Below are positions 1 through 8,910 of a stretch of 64,000 nt of DNA, one piece after another (positions within the stretch are counted from its first letter, which is position 1; each line of letters opens with the position of its first letter). Source of the DNA: Gammaproteobacteria bacterium (lineage in GTDB: Bacteria > Pseudomonadota > Gammaproteobacteria > Thiohalomonadales > Thiohalomonadaceae); NCBI GenBank assembly GCA_023228645.1, contig JALOAT010000011.1, positions 1 to 64,000 on the forward strand, given 5' to 3'. The translations under genes and the position numbers were made by a program. Under the pieces are notes generated by a model, which was not told the origin of the DNA, did no database searches, and worked only from the letters and a program-made list of their open reading frames with translations.

Positions 1-512
1 GCACGGTACTCGACGTAATCCGTGGCATCGCCGAACAGACCAACCTGCTCGCCCTGAACGCGGCCATCGAGGCGGCGCGCGCCGGTGAACAGGGCCGCGG
101 CTTTGCCGTGGTGGCCGACGAGGTGCGAGTGCTGGCCCAGCGCACGCAACAGTCGACGCAGGAAATCGAATCCATGATCGAAAAGCTGCAACAGGCAGCC
201 AAGGAGATGGCGAGAATCATGGAAAACGGCCGCGTGAAGGCGCACGAAACCGTCGCCCAGGCGCAGCATGCCGGCACGGCGCTCGATTCCATCGCCAAGG
301 CGGTGAGCGTCATTTCCGACATGAACGTCCAGATCGCCAGTGCGGTGGAGGAACAAAGCGCAGTCGCGGAGGAGATCAACAAGAACATCGCGAACATCAG
401 CCACATCGCCGAGATGTCCGCGGAAGGCGCGCACCAGACCTCCGCGGCCAGCCGCGAGATCCGCCGCCTCGCCACGGAGTTGGACGGCCTGGTCACCCGC
501 TTCAAGGTGTAG
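1..512 (+). CDS. Methyl-accepting chemotaxis protein, C-terminal signalling domain (partial)
   Basis: The 5' end lies outside the window; the frame is open from base 3. The visible ~169 residues are the cytoplasmic tip and return helix of a chemoreceptor: the first residues include the conserved hairpin stretch IAEQTNLLALNAAIEAARAG followed by GRGFAVVADEVR, the part that contacts CheA and CheW. The remainder is a long heptad-patterned helix ending in LDGLVTRFKV. No CheB/CheR pentapeptide tether is seen at the C-terminus. The ligand cannot be inferred because the sensor domain is missing. No chemotaxis partners are adjacent. Confidence 0.93.
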   Translation, partial: TVLDVIRGIAEQTNLLALNAAIEAARAGEQGRGFAVVADEVRVLAQRTQQSTQEIESMIEKLQQAAKEMARIMENGRVKAHETVAQAQHAGTALDSIAKAVSVISDMNVQIASAVEEQSAVAEEINKNIANISHIAEMSAEGAHQTSAASREIRRLATELDGLVTRFKV

Positions 513-576
513 TGGAGCATGGGGCGAGGGCGCCGGCCAAGGCGCGCTTCGCCTCTTTATGACACGGCCATTCCCC

Positions 577-1479
577 TCAGGACCGGCCAGACAGGCCCAA
601 TGCAGCGGGCGAGCGGGATTCATACTGCATCTGCGCGAGCACTGCGCGCAGGCCGGTGCGCCACGGCAGCGGTTCCAAATCGATTTCACAGGCGCTGCGT
701 TCCGTGTCCAGCACGCTGTAGCACGGGCGTTGCGCGGCGGTTGGATAATCGACGGAATTCACCGGGATGGGCTCCGCGGCATGCGTCAGCAGTCCCAGCG
801 CCATGGCCTCGGCGCGAATGGCGCAGGCCCAGTCGTACCAGCTGGCCTCTCCCGCATCGGTCCAGTGCCGCACACCGGTGATCTCCGGGCGCAGGGCGAC
901 GCGCCACAGATAGCGCGCCAGGCAGGGCGCCGAGGTCGGAGCGGCGAATTGGTCACGCACCGCGTGCACGGCGCGCGCTTCCCGGAACCGCTCGATCACC
1001 GCCCGCACGAAATTGCGCCCATGGCGCGAGTAGATGCGCGAGGTGCGCACCACCAGGGCGTAGGGATGCGCACCCACCGCGCGTTCCCCGGCCAGCTTGC
1101 TGTAGCCGTAGAAGTTGATCGGGGCACAGGCATCGCCCGTGCCATAGGGCCGCGATGCCTTGCCGTCGAACACATGGTCCGTGGACAAATGCACCAGGCG
1201 GATGCGGCGCCGTGCGCAGGCGTTCGCCAGGTGCGCCACCCCGCGCGCATTGGCGGCAAACGCGAGGTCCTGCTCCACTTCCGCGCGATCCACCGCGGTA
1301 TAGCCCGCGGCGTTGATCACCACGTCCGGTTGCAGGCGTTCGAGGGTTTCTTCGAGGGCCGCGCACTCTGCGATGTCGAGCGCACAGCGCGGCAGCGGGT
1401 CGGCCTCCACGCCGGTGGGGATGGCGGCAAGCAGGGCACGGCCCACTTGCCCGCCTGCGCCCAGCACTGCCGCCTTCAC
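577..1479 (-). CDS. rfbD: dTDP-4-dehydrorhamnose reductase (RmlD/RfbD family)
   Basis: About 300 residues, an extended short-chain dehydrogenase that would reduce dTDP-4-dehydrorhamnose to dTDP-L-rhamnose for surface polysaccharide. Visible features are the N-terminal Rossmann motif GAGGQVG (residues 7-13), the NAAGYTAVDRAE stretch, the STDHVFDG loop typical of RmlD, and the catalytic YxxxK (Y124-G-Y-S-K128). I chose the GTG at 1479 (VKAAVLGAGG) because the Rossmann fold begins at once; an upstream start would add seven unrelated residues. The other rml genes are not in the window. It lies downstream of ligA on the same strand, about 200 bases away. A related sugar-nucleotide reductase is the alternative. 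Confidence 0.85.
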   Translation of the reverse strand: MKAAVLGAGGQVGRALLAAIPTGVEADPLPRCALDIAECAALEETLERLQPDVVINAAGYTAVDRAEVEQDLAFAANARGVAHLANACARRRIRLVHLSTDHVFDGKASRPYGTGDACAPINFYGYSKLAGERAVGAHPYALVVRTSRIYSRHGRNFVRAVIERFREARAVHAVRDQFAAPTSAPCLARYLWRVALRPEITGVRHWTDAGEASWYDWACAIRAEAMALGLLTHAAEPIPVNSVDYPTAAQRPCYSVLDTERSACEIDLEPLPWRTGLRAVLAQMQYESRSPAALGLSGRS

Positions 1480-1619
1480 GGTTGCCCCGCCGCCACACAC
1501 CGCGCTCCGGGCGTGCAGGCCCCAACGCCGGTCAGGCGCAGCCCTGATGGCGGCCGCACCAGAATGGGCCGCTCCAAACGCGCTGAAAGGGTGTCCCAGT
1601 CCTTGCGGTGCCGTTCCAT
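1476..1619 (-). CDS. Possible 47-residue ORF coupled to rfbD
   Basis: A short reading frame on the minus strand begins MERHRKDWDTLSARLERPIL and ends in a TGA that overlaps the GTG start of the rfbD-like gene (GTGA), an arrangement typical of translational coupling. It fills much of the gap between ligA and rfbD. I recognise no family. The C-terminal half (rich in G, A, R, P) looks like what any open frame in high-GC DNA would give, so it may be noise. Conservation of the overlap in relatives would decide. Confidence 0.25.
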   Translation of the reverse strand: MERHRKDWDTLSARLERPILVRPPSGLRLTGVGACTPGARCVAAGQP

Positions 1620-1680
1620 GGCAAGCGCCCCCGCTGGATGATGGATTCGTTCAGTCCCGCCTCATGCAGAACTTGGTGTT

Positions 1681-3711
1681 TCATTCACCGAGCAGTTTAG
1701 ACAAGCCTGACTCGTCCAGCACAGTAATACCCAGTTCGTGTGCCTTGGCGAGCTTGGAACCCGCCGCCTCGCCGGCCACCACGAAGTCGGTCTTCTTCGA
1801 CACGCTGCCGGCGACCTTCGCCCCCAGCGCCTCCAGGCGCGCCTTTGCCTCGTCGCGGGTCATGCCCGCGAGGGTGCCGGTGAGCACGAAGGTCTTGCCG
1901 GCGAGCGGCAGCTCCTCGGGCGCGGGCACGGCCACCTCCGGCCAGTGCACACCGGCCTGCTGCAGTTTGGCGATGACCTCGCGATTATGGGCCTCGGCGA
2001 AAAAGCTGTGGATGCTCTTCGCCACCACCGGCCCTACGTCGGCCACCTCCTGCAGGCGCTGCTGGTCGGCCGTCGTGAGGGCCTGCAAGGTACCGAAGTG
2101 ACGCGCCAGGGTCTGCGCGGTCGCCTCACCCACGTCCTTGATACCGAGCGCGTAAAGGAATCGCGGCAGCGTGGTGGCCTTGCTGTGCCCGATGGCGGCG
2201 ACGAGATTTTCCGCGGACTTGTCCCCCATGCGCTCCAGCCCGGCCAGGGTCGCGTGGTCGAGCCCATAGAGATCCGCCACATCCTCTACCAGGGCGCGCT
2301 CCACCAGTTGCTCCACCAGTTTGTCACCCAGGCCCTCGATGTCCATGGCGCGGCGCGAAGCGAAATGCTTGATGGCCTCCTTACGCTGTGCGGGGCAGAA
2401 CAGGCCGCCCGTGCAACGGGCGTCCGCCTCCCCTTCCAGGCGCATCACGTCGGAGCCGCACACCGGACAGCGCGTCGGCATGTGGAAGCGCCGCGCCCCG
2501 TGTGGGCGGCGGGCGGCCACCACCCCCACTACCTCCGGGATGACGTCGCCCGCGCGGCGCACGATGACGGTGTCGCCGATGTGCACGTCCTTGCGTTCGA
2601 TCTCGTCCTGGTTGTGCAGCGTGGCGTTGCTCACCGTCACGCCGCCCACGAACACGGGCTTGAGGCGCGCCACCGGCGTGAGCTTGCCGGTGCGGCCCAC
2701 CTGCACCTCGATGTCCAGGAGTTCGGTGATCTCCTCCTGGGCGGGGAATTTGTGCGCCACCGCCCAGCGTGGCTGCCGATGCACGAAGCCGAGCGCGGCC
2801 TGGGTGGCGAGGTCGTTCACCTTGTACACCACGCCGTCGATGTCGAAGGGCAGCGCGTCGCGCATGGCGAGGACGCGGTCGTGGAAGGCCACCAGTTCCT
2901 CTGGGCCGCGCGCCACCGCGTGGTATTTGGACACAGGCACGCCCAGCCCGGCGAGGGCCGCGAGCACGTCCGCGTGGCTGGCGGGCATGGTCCAGCCCCG
3001 GGTCTCGCCGAGCCCGTAGGCGTAGAACGACAGCGGCCGCTGCGCGGCCACGCGCGGGTCCAGCTGGCGGATGCTGCCGGCGGCGCCGTTGCGCGGGTTC
3101 ACCAGGGTCGGCCTGCCGGCGCGGCGCTGCTGTTCGTTGTAGCGCTCGAAATCGGCGCGGCTCATGAACACCTCGCCGCGGACCTCGAGCAGCGCAGGCG
3201 CACTGCCTTCGAGGCGCAGGGGAATGCTGCGCACCGTGCGCACGTTGAGAGTCACGTCCTCGCCGGTCTCGCCGTCGCCGCGCGTGGCCGCCTGCACCAG
3301 TACACCGTGCTCGTAGCGCAGGTTGATGGCCAGACCGTCGAATTTCAGCTCCGCCACATACTCCACGGGCGGAGCGCCCCCGTCGAGCCGCAAGGCGCGC
3401 CGCACGCGCTGATCGAAGGCCCGCGCGCCTGCCGCGCTGGTGTCCGTTTCGGTCTCGATGGAGAGCATGGGCACCGCGTGGCGCACCGGCGCGAAGGCCG
3501 CGAGCGGCTGGCCGCCCACGCGCTGGGTGGGCGATTCAGGCGTGATCAGTTCCGGGTGCTGTTGCTCAAGGGCTTGCAGTTCGCGGAACAGGCGATCGTA
3601 TTCCGCGTCCGGGATCTCCGGCGCGTCGAGCACGTAGTAGAGGTGGTCGTGATGGCGGATCTGCGCGCGCAGTTCGTCGATGCGCCGGGCGATGGATCTG
3701 AAAGCGTTCAT
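1681..3711 (-). CDS. ligA: NAD-dependent DNA ligase LigA
   Basis: 676 residues, the usual length. It seals nicks in replication and repair using NAD+. Order of domains: Ia NAD-binding region with HHDHLYYVLDAPEIPDAEYD (about residues 20-40), adenylation domain with nucleophile K123 in ELKFDG, OB fold, a four-cysteine zinc finger (CPVCG, then ARCTGGLFCPAQ), helix-hairpin-helix repeats including IKDVGEATAQ, and a C-terminal BRCT domain starting about residue 598 (GKTFVLTGTL). The gene follows smc and zipA on the same strand, the order conserved in gammaproteobacteria, but about 209 bases separate it from zipA, with a repeat in the gap. Confidence 0.98.
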   Translation of the reverse strand: MNAFRSIARRIDELRAQIRHHDHLYYVLDAPEIPDAEYDRLFRELQALEQQHPELITPESPTQRVGGQPLAAFAPVRHAVPMLSIETETDTSAAGARAFDQRVRRALRLDGGAPPVEYVAELKFDGLAINLRYEHGVLVQAATRGDGETGEDVTLNVRTVRSIPLRLEGSAPALLEVRGEVFMSRADFERYNEQQRRAGRPTLVNPRNGAAGSIRQLDPRVAAQRPLSFYAYGLGETRGWTMPASHADVLAALAGLGVPVSKYHAVARGPEELVAFHDRVLAMRDALPFDIDGVVYKVNDLATQAALGFVHRQPRWAVAHKFPAQEEITELLDIEVQVGRTGKLTPVARLKPVFVGGVTVSNATLHNQDEIERKDVHIGDTVIVRRAGDVIPEVVGVVAARRPHGARRFHMPTRCPVCGSDVMRLEGEADARCTGGLFCPAQRKEAIKHFASRRAMDIEGLGDKLVEQLVERALVEDVADLYGLDHATLAGLERMGDKSAENLVAAIGHSKATTLPRFLYALGIKDVGEATAQTLARHFGTLQALTTADQQRLQEVADVGPVVAKSIHSFFAEAHNREVIAKLQQAGVHWPEVAVPAPEELPLAGKTFVLTGTLAGMTRDEAKARLEALGAKVAGSVSKKTDFVVAGEAAGSKLAKAHELGITVLDESGLSKLLGE

Positions 3712-3751
3712 ATCCTGCTTGTGACCAGTAAAGTACCCGTGGCGGATTTTA

Positions 3752-3830
3752 TCCCCTCTCCCCTGGGGGCTGTCTCTTGGTCACATCTTGCGCGCACACT
3801 CCCTCTCCCTCCGGGCTCCGGGAGAGGGGA
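3752..3830. repeat. Dispersed repeat between zipA and ligA
   Basis: This stretch contains on the minus strand the 20-mer ATGTGACCAAGAGACAGCCC (3767-3786), which recurs exactly at 14962-14981 on the plus strand; in both copies a GAGAGGG-type run follows. Next to it is an inverted repeat, CCTCTCCC with GGGAGAGG, around 3810-3828. It is non-coding. It resembles a mobile-element remnant or an intergenic REP-like sequence, but I cannot name it. Confidence 0.6.
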
Positions 3831-3920
3831 CGCAAGCTATCGTGGTCAAGTTTTTTCGGACACTGCGACAGGTTGTTCAACTACCGCCGGACGCTCGGCC
3901 CGCAGCACGTCCGGTCGCAT

Positions 3921-4688
3921 TCAGTCTTCGGGGACGACGATCTTGTCGCCGATGATGGACACGATGCGTGCGCGCATTTCCGCGGCCTTTTCAGGTGTGA
4001 GCGGCTCGCGGCGCTCGTCGCACACCTGGCCGCCCAGCGCGTTCGCCAGGAAGCGCGATGTGGCCTGCATGTGCTCGAAGGTCTCGGCGCCGTTCACCGG
4101 CCCGGGCAGGCGCGTGAATACGAACAGCCCGGGCGTGGCGAGCAGCTTGAGCTTCTCGGGCTCAAGGGTCCCGGGCTCCACCATGTTGGCAATGCTGAAC
4201 AGCGCGGGACCGTCCGGACACTCCAGGTCTACCGGGGCGTGGAAGATGTTCATCTCGCCGTAATGGAGGCCGGCCTTCACGAATGCCGGTTCCAGGTCGG
4301 CGCCCGCCAGTTCACGCCCGGGCAGCGCGGCCACGCCCAGCACCACGATGAGTTCCGGCGCGGGCTCCGGGCTTGCGGGTTCGGCGACGGGTGCCCACCT
4401 GATGGCGGGGTTTGGCTGCGGAGGCGCAACCACGTCCTCCAGCACCGGAATGGCGAATTCGTCCGGGTCCGGATCGCGTCGGGCGTGCAGCGGCATGACC
4501 AGCCAGTCGTAGGCCTCGTCGTCACTGCGCAGCTCCCGCTCCGGCACGTCGTCCGGTGCACCGCCCACCAGTTCGAAACCGTCACGCCGGGCGGCACGCC
4601 GCTCCTGGTACCTGCCCCAGCCGTACACAGCTGCGATGAACAGCAGGCCGAACAGGAGGATCCACAGGCGCAGCGTATCCATGATCAA
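3921..4688 (-). CDS. zipA: Cell division protein ZipA
   Basis: 255 residues. ZipA anchors the FtsZ ring to the inner membrane and is restricted to gammaproteobacteria. The protein begins with a single membrane segment (LRLWILLFGLLFIAAVYGWG, about residues 5-24) followed by basic residues (RYQERRAARR), then an acidic, proline-rich linker, then a C-terminal globular FtsZ-binding domain from about residue 125 (ELIVVLGVAALPGRELAGAD to the end). Its ATG overlaps the TGA of smc by four bases, so the two are probably co-translated. The position between smc and ligA supports the call. Confidence 0.95.
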   Translation of the reverse strand: MIMDTLRLWILLFGLLFIAAVYGWGRYQERRAARRDGFELVGGAPDDVPERELRSDDEAYDWLVMPLHARRDPDPDEFAIPVLEDVVAPPQPNPAIRWAPVAEPASPEPAPELIVVLGVAALPGRELAGADLEPAFVKAGLHYGEMNIFHAPVDLECPDGPALFSIANMVEPGTLEPEKLKLLATPGLFVFTRLPGPVNGAETFEHMQATSRFLANALGGQVCDERREPLTPEKAAEMRARIVSIIGDKIVVPED

Positions 4689-7600
4689 CCGACAGCAGCC
4701 AATTCCATGGCCTGCTCCACGTCGACCGCCACCATGCGCGACACACCGGGTTCGTGCATGGTCACGCCGGCCAGGTGGGTGGCCAGTTCCATGGTGGCCT
4801 TGTTGTGGGTGATGAAAATGAATTGCACCTGTTCCGACATCTCGCGCACCAGGTTACAGAAACGGCCCACGTTGGCTTCGTCGAGCGGGGCGTCCACCTC
4901 ATCGAGCATGCAAAACGGCGACGGATTCAGCTCGAAAATGGCGAACACCAGCGCCACCGCGGTGAGCGCCTTCTCACCGCCCGACAGCAGGTGGATGGTG
5001 CTGTTCTTCTTGCCGGGCGGACGGGCCATGACGGCCACACCGGTATCGAGCAGGTCCTCGCCGGTAAGTTCCAGATAGGCGTGGCCGCCGCCGAACAGGC
5101 GCGGGAATTTTTCCTGCAAACCCTTGTTCACCTTGTCGAAGGTCTCCCTGAAGCGCGTGCGCGTCTCGCGGTCGATCTTGCGGATGGCGTTTTCCAGGGT
5201 CTCCAGGGCTTCGGTAAGATCCTTGTTCTGCGCGTCCAGGTAGTTCTTACGCTCGGCCTGCTGCTGGTATTCCTCGATGGCCGCCAGATTGATGGGGCCG
5301 AGGCGGCTGATGCGCTGGGCCACGTCCTCCACCTGGCGCTCCCACGTGGAAATTTCCGCGCCTTCGGGCAAGTCTGCGAGCACCGCCTGCATCTCGTAGC
5401 CGGCCTCGGCCACGCCTTCCTGCAAGGTCTCGCGACGCACGTGGATCTCCTGCCAGTGCATGCGCAGCCGCTCCAGGGTGGAGCGGATCTCCTGGCCCTG
5501 GCGCTCGGCGCTGATGCGCTCGGCATCCAGGGCGCGCAGGGCGTGGTCCACCTCTTCGACGCGCCGCCGCGCATTGGCGAGCTGTTGTTCCACCTCCATG
5601 CGCCGGGCGAGGAATCCCTCCAATTCCTGCTGCATGGCATGGATGGGTTCGTCGCCCTCGGCAAGAGCCGCCAGCAATTCCTCGCGGCGCTCGGCCAACT
5701 GGCGCAGCTGGGAATCCATGCGTTCCAGGGCCTGCTCGGTGGAGGACAGCTCGGTGCGCAGGGTCTGGATGCGCAGCACCACCTGATGGGCAGTTTCACG
5801 TTCATTGCGCGCCTGCTGGCGCGCCTGCTCCAGGGCATCGCGCAGGGTCTCGCGCTGGCGCGTGAGTTCTTCACGCTGGATGGCCAGTTCGTCCATGGCA
5901 CCGAGCGCCGTGTGCAGGCGCAAGCGGGCGGCCTCCGCATCGATCTCGGCCTGGCCGAGCTGGTTGGTGACTTCGTCCGCCTCGCTGGCGAGGCGCTCAC
6001 TGCGCTGGCGGATCTGTTCGAGGCGCGCCTGCCTGCCCGACACCTGCGCCTGGACCTCACCGTGCTGGCGCGCCGCCTCGTTGACGCGCGACTGTACCGC
6101 GTCGCGCTCGGCCTCCAGGGCATGCAGGCGCTCACGGCCCTCTTCGAGGCGCGCTTGGGCCATGGCGACCGCTTCTTCCAGCTGGGCGATCTCCTCGACG
6201 AGCAGCCTCAATTCCTGCTCGCGATGCAACACGCCCGCATGCTCGTCGGCCTCGCGCGACACGCGCAACCAGTCTGCGCCCAGCCACAGGCCGTCGCGGG
6301 TGACCACGGATTCGCCGACGCCCAGGCGCGGGCGCAGGGCGAGCGCCTCGTTGAGGGTCTCCACGGCATGGACGCCGGCGAGCAGCGGGCCGAGGTCCCA
6401 GTCGGCCTCCACCTTGGCGAGCAACCGGTCCGCCGCGGCGGCGGCGCCCGACGGCGACGCGCTGGTATCGAAAAAGGTGATGCTGCCTTTTTGCAGGCTG
6501 TCGATCACCCCGGCCAGCGGGTCGAGGCCGTCCACGCACACGGCCTCCAGGTGATCGCCGAGCACGCATTCCACCGCGCGATCCCAGCCGTCCGCCACGC
6601 GGATCCCCTGCGCCAGGCGCCGGGCCTCGCCGAAGCCGTGGCCCTTGAGCCATTCGCTCACGGCACCCTGGCGCTTGCCGAGGGCGGCCTGCTGTAAGGC
6701 CTCGAGGGAAGCGCGGCGGCCGCGCTGGTGCTGTAGGCGCGTGCGCAGGGTGTCGAGTTCGCTGGAGGTTTGGGTGGTGGCCTCGCGCTGCGTGGCGATC
6801 TGCTCGCGCGCCGCGGCCAGCTGTTCCTCCAGGCCGGCGCGGGTCAGCTCGCTCTCGGCGGCCTGCTCGCGCAGCAGGGCGAGCTCGTCTTCCAGGCTGC
6901 CGTGGGCCAGCGCGGACTTCTCGTCATCGATGCGCTTGAGGCGCTGCTGCAACTGGGTGATCTGCTGCTCAAGGTGCTGGATGCGCGCGCGTTCCACCTG
7001 CGCGGTCTGGGACGGCTCGGCGGCATTGCGGTTGAATTCGTCCCAGCGGACCTGCCAGTCGTGCATGGCCTGCTCGGCCTCGGCCAGCGTGGCGGCGGCG
7101 AGCTGTTCGCCTTCCTGGGCCTGCGCCGCCTCGGGCTCCAGCTGCATCAGGGTCTCGCGGATCTCCTCGATCTTGCGGCGGTCCGAGTCCAGGTGTTCCT
7201 GGGCCTCGTTCCAGCTGCGCTCCACCTGGGCCAGGTCGTACTGCTGACGCTGGAAACGCTCGCGGGCATGATGGATGGACTGCTCCAGGCGCGCGATGTC
7301 GGCGCCGATGCCGTAGAAGCGGCTCTGCACCTCGTTGAAGCTTTCCGTGGCCTCCACGTGTTCCTCGCGTTGCCGCTCGGTCTCGGCCTCGGCGTGGCGC
7401 TGGCGCGCCAGTTGCGCTTCGAGGGCGGTCTCGTACTCGCGGATGTGCGATTCGTGCTGCTGGCCTTCGGCATCCAGGGCCGCGAAGCGCAGCGCCTGCA
7501 ACTGGGCCTTGAGCAGGCGCTCTTCCTGCTTCAATTCTTTGTACCGCTCAGCGGTCTTGGCCTGGCGTTGCAGGTGCGAGAGCTGCTTGTCCAGTTCCTC

Positions 7601-8194
7601 GCGCAGGTCGTTGAGGCGATCGAGGTTCTCGCGCGTGCGGTTCATGCGCTGCTCGGTTTCCTTGCGGCGCTCCTTGTATTTGGAGATGCCCGCCGCCTCT
7701 TCCAGGAAAATGCGCAGCTCCTCGGGGCGCGCCTCGATGATGCGCGAGATGGTGCCCTGCTCGATGATGGCGTAGGAACGCGGGCCAAGGCCGGTGCCGA
7801 GAAAGATGTCCGTGATGTCGCGGCGGCGGCAGCGCGTGCCGTTCAGGTAATAGCTGGACTGGCCGTCGCGGGTGACGGTGCGCTTGATGGAGATCTCCGC
7901 ATAGGTCGCGTATTCGCCGCCGAGCCCGCCGTCGGAATTGTCGAAAATGAGCTCGATGGAGGCCTGGCCCACGGGCTTGCGCGAGTTGGAGCCGTTGAAG
8001 ATCACGTCGGCCATGGAGTCGCCGCGCAGGTTCTTGGCGGAGCTCTCGCCCATGACCCAGCGCACGGCGTCGATGGTGTTGGACTTGCCGCAGCCGTTCG
8101 GGCCCACGATGCCCACCAGATTGGTGGGGAACGGGATGGTGGTGGGGTCCACGAAGGACTTGAAACCGGCGAGCTTGATCTTGCTAAGGCGCAT
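4685..8194 (-). CDS. smc: Chromosome segregation ATPase SMC
   Basis: 1169 residues, normal for bacterial SMC. It is a condensin ATPase that organises the nucleoid. Walker A is GPNGCGKS (residues 31-38). Long coiled coils flank a hinge around residues 510-640 (region of LGDHLEAVCVDGLDPLAGVI). The ABC signature LSGGEKALTAVALVFAIF and Walker B with CMLDEVDAPLDEANV lie near the C-terminus. No scpA or scpB is in this window. It heads the smc-zipA pair and is divergent from queF, with about 185 bases of shared upstream DNA. Confidence 0.98.
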   Translation of the reverse strand: MRLSKIKLAGFKSFVDPTTIPFPTNLVGIVGPNGCGKSNTIDAVRWVMGESSAKNLRGDSMADVIFNGSNSRKPVGQASIELIFDNSDGGLGGEYATYAEISIKRTVTRDGQSSYYLNGTRCRRRDITDIFLGTGLGPRSYAIIEQGTISRIIEARPEELRIFLEEAAGISKYKERRKETEQRMNRTRENLDRLNDLREELDKQLSHLQRQAKTAERYKELKQEERLLKAQLQALRFAALDAEGQQHESHIREYETALEAQLARQRHAEAETERQREEHVEATESFNEVQSRFYGIGADIARLEQSIHHARERFQRQQYDLAQVERSWNEAQEHLDSDRRKIEEIRETLMQLEPEAAQAQEGEQLAAATLAEAEQAMHDWQVRWDEFNRNAAEPSQTAQVERARIQHLEQQITQLQQRLKRIDDEKSALAHGSLEDELALLREQAAESELTRAGLEEQLAAAREQIATQREATTQTSSELDTLRTRLQHQRGRRASLEALQQAALGKRQGAVSEWLKGHGFGEARRLAQGIRVADGWDRAVECVLGDHLEAVCVDGLDPLAGVIDSLQKGSITFFDTSASPSGAAAAADRLLAKVEADWDLGPLLAGVHAVETLNEALALRPRLGVGESVVTRDGLWLGADWLRVSREADEHAGVLHREQELRLLVEEIAQLEEAVAMAQARLEEGRERLHALEAERDAVQSRVNEAARQHGEVQAQVSGRQARLEQIRQRSERLASEADEVTNQLGQAEIDAEAARLRLHTALGAMDELAIQREELTRQRETLRDALEQARQQARNERETAHQVVLRIQTLRTELSSTEQALERMDSQLRQLAERREELLAALAEGDEPIHAMQQELEGFLARRMEVEQQLANARRRVEEVDHALRALDAERISAERQGQEIRSTLERLRMHWQEIHVRRETLQEGVAEAGYEMQAVLADLPEGAEISTWERQVEDVAQRISRLGPINLAAIEEYQQQAERKNYLDAQNKDLTEALETLENAIRKIDRETRTRFRETFDKVNKGLQEKFPRLFGGGHAYLELTGEDLLDTGVAVMARPPGKKNSTIHLLSGGEKALTAVALVFAIFELNPSPFCMLDEVDAPLDEANVGRFCNLVREMSEQVQFIFITHNKATMELATHLAGVTMHEPGVSRMVAVDVEQAMELAAVG

Positions 8195-8379
8195 CTATCG
8201 GGTACCCGCTTGCATTCGGGACGAACCGGTCCAGTCCGGGTCTAAGAACCACGGGAAACTGGGTTTAACCGGGTGTAAATATTGAACTTCCCTGCCCACG
8301 GGAGTGCTGTGGTCCGTGTCATGCCCGTGGGGTTTTCGTTACACTACGGGCCGCAAAAGCTACCACAGAGACGAGACCC

Positions 8380-8769
8380 ATGCCTACCCGACCCAGCAAG
8401 GAACTGGAGACCTTTCCCAACCCGATGCCGGAGCGGGACTACACCATCCACGTGGATGTGCCCGAGTTCACTTGCGTGTGCCCGAAGACCGGCCAGCCGG
8501 ACTTCGCCACCATCGCCATCGCCTATGTGCCGGACAAGGCCTGCGTGGAGCTCAAATCCCTCAAGCTCTACATGTGGTCCTACCGCGACGAGGGCGCCTT
8601 CCACGAGGCCGTGACCAACCGCATCCTGGACGACCTGGTGGAGGCCTGTGCTCCCCGCTTCATGCGCATCACCGGCAAGTTCAACGTGCGCGGCGGCATC
8701 TACACCACCGTGGTCGCCGAACACCGCGCCAAGGGCTGGCAGCCGCCGATGCCCGTCCAGCTGCCTTGA
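8380..8769 (+). CDS. queF: NADPH-dependent 7-cyano-7-deazaguanine reductase QueF (short form)
   Basis: 129 residues, the single-domain form. It reduces preQ0 to preQ1, the precursor of queuosine in tRNA. The thioimide-forming cysteine is C34 in VCPKTGQPDF, and the NADPH-binding QueF motif ELKSLKLYMWSYRDEG follows about residues 57-72. It is divergently transcribed from smc. The upstream region has a possible -10 element (TACACT near 8340) but no recognisable preQ1 riboswitch. A fold-back repeat begins about ten bases after its stop codon. Confidence 0.97.
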   Translation: MPTRPSKELETFPNPMPERDYTIHVDVPEFTCVCPKTGQPDFATIAIAYVPDKACVELKSLKLYMWSYRDEGAFHEAVTNRILDDLVEACAPRFMRITGKFNVRGGIYTTVVAEHRAKGWQPPMPVQLP

Positions 8770-8780
8770 AAAAGAGAAAA

Positions 8781-8910
8781 GCTTGAACCACGGGGAACAC
8801 GGGGGAAGAAGGTTTTTTCTCGCGGTATCCCACCGGGTGCGCACTGAACAACCCACCGACGAGGCGGTAACTCCGTCCTTCATCACACCCCGTGTTCCCC
8901 GTGGTTAATT
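8781..8910. repeat. Fold-back element A (9-base-unit arms)
   Basis: Left arm AACCACGGGGAACACGGGG (8786-8804) and right arm CCCCGTGTTCCCCGTGGTT (8888-8906) are perfect 19-base inverted copies separated by 83 bases. The left side is preceded by an A/G-rich run (AAAGAGAAAAGCTT) and the right followed by a C/T-rich run, so either strand would give a stem followed by pyrimidines. The 9-base repeat inside the arm (near ACCACGGGG) recurs in elements B, C and D. Confidence 0.85.

Noticed and set aside
1738..4263. 841-residue open frame on the plus strand opposite ligA and zipA
   Set aside because: Antisense to well-supported genes; its translation is low-complexity (H, R, G, A) with no family motif. 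Long antisense frames are expected at this GC content.
8195..8379. preQ1 riboswitch upstream of queF
   Set aside because: I looked for the small pseudoknot with an A-rich tail near the start codon; the region has no convincing hairpin followed by an A-rich strand.
8781..8910. CRISPR array
   Set aside because: The repeats are inverted pairs, few and short, without regular direct repeats and spacers; no cas genes.
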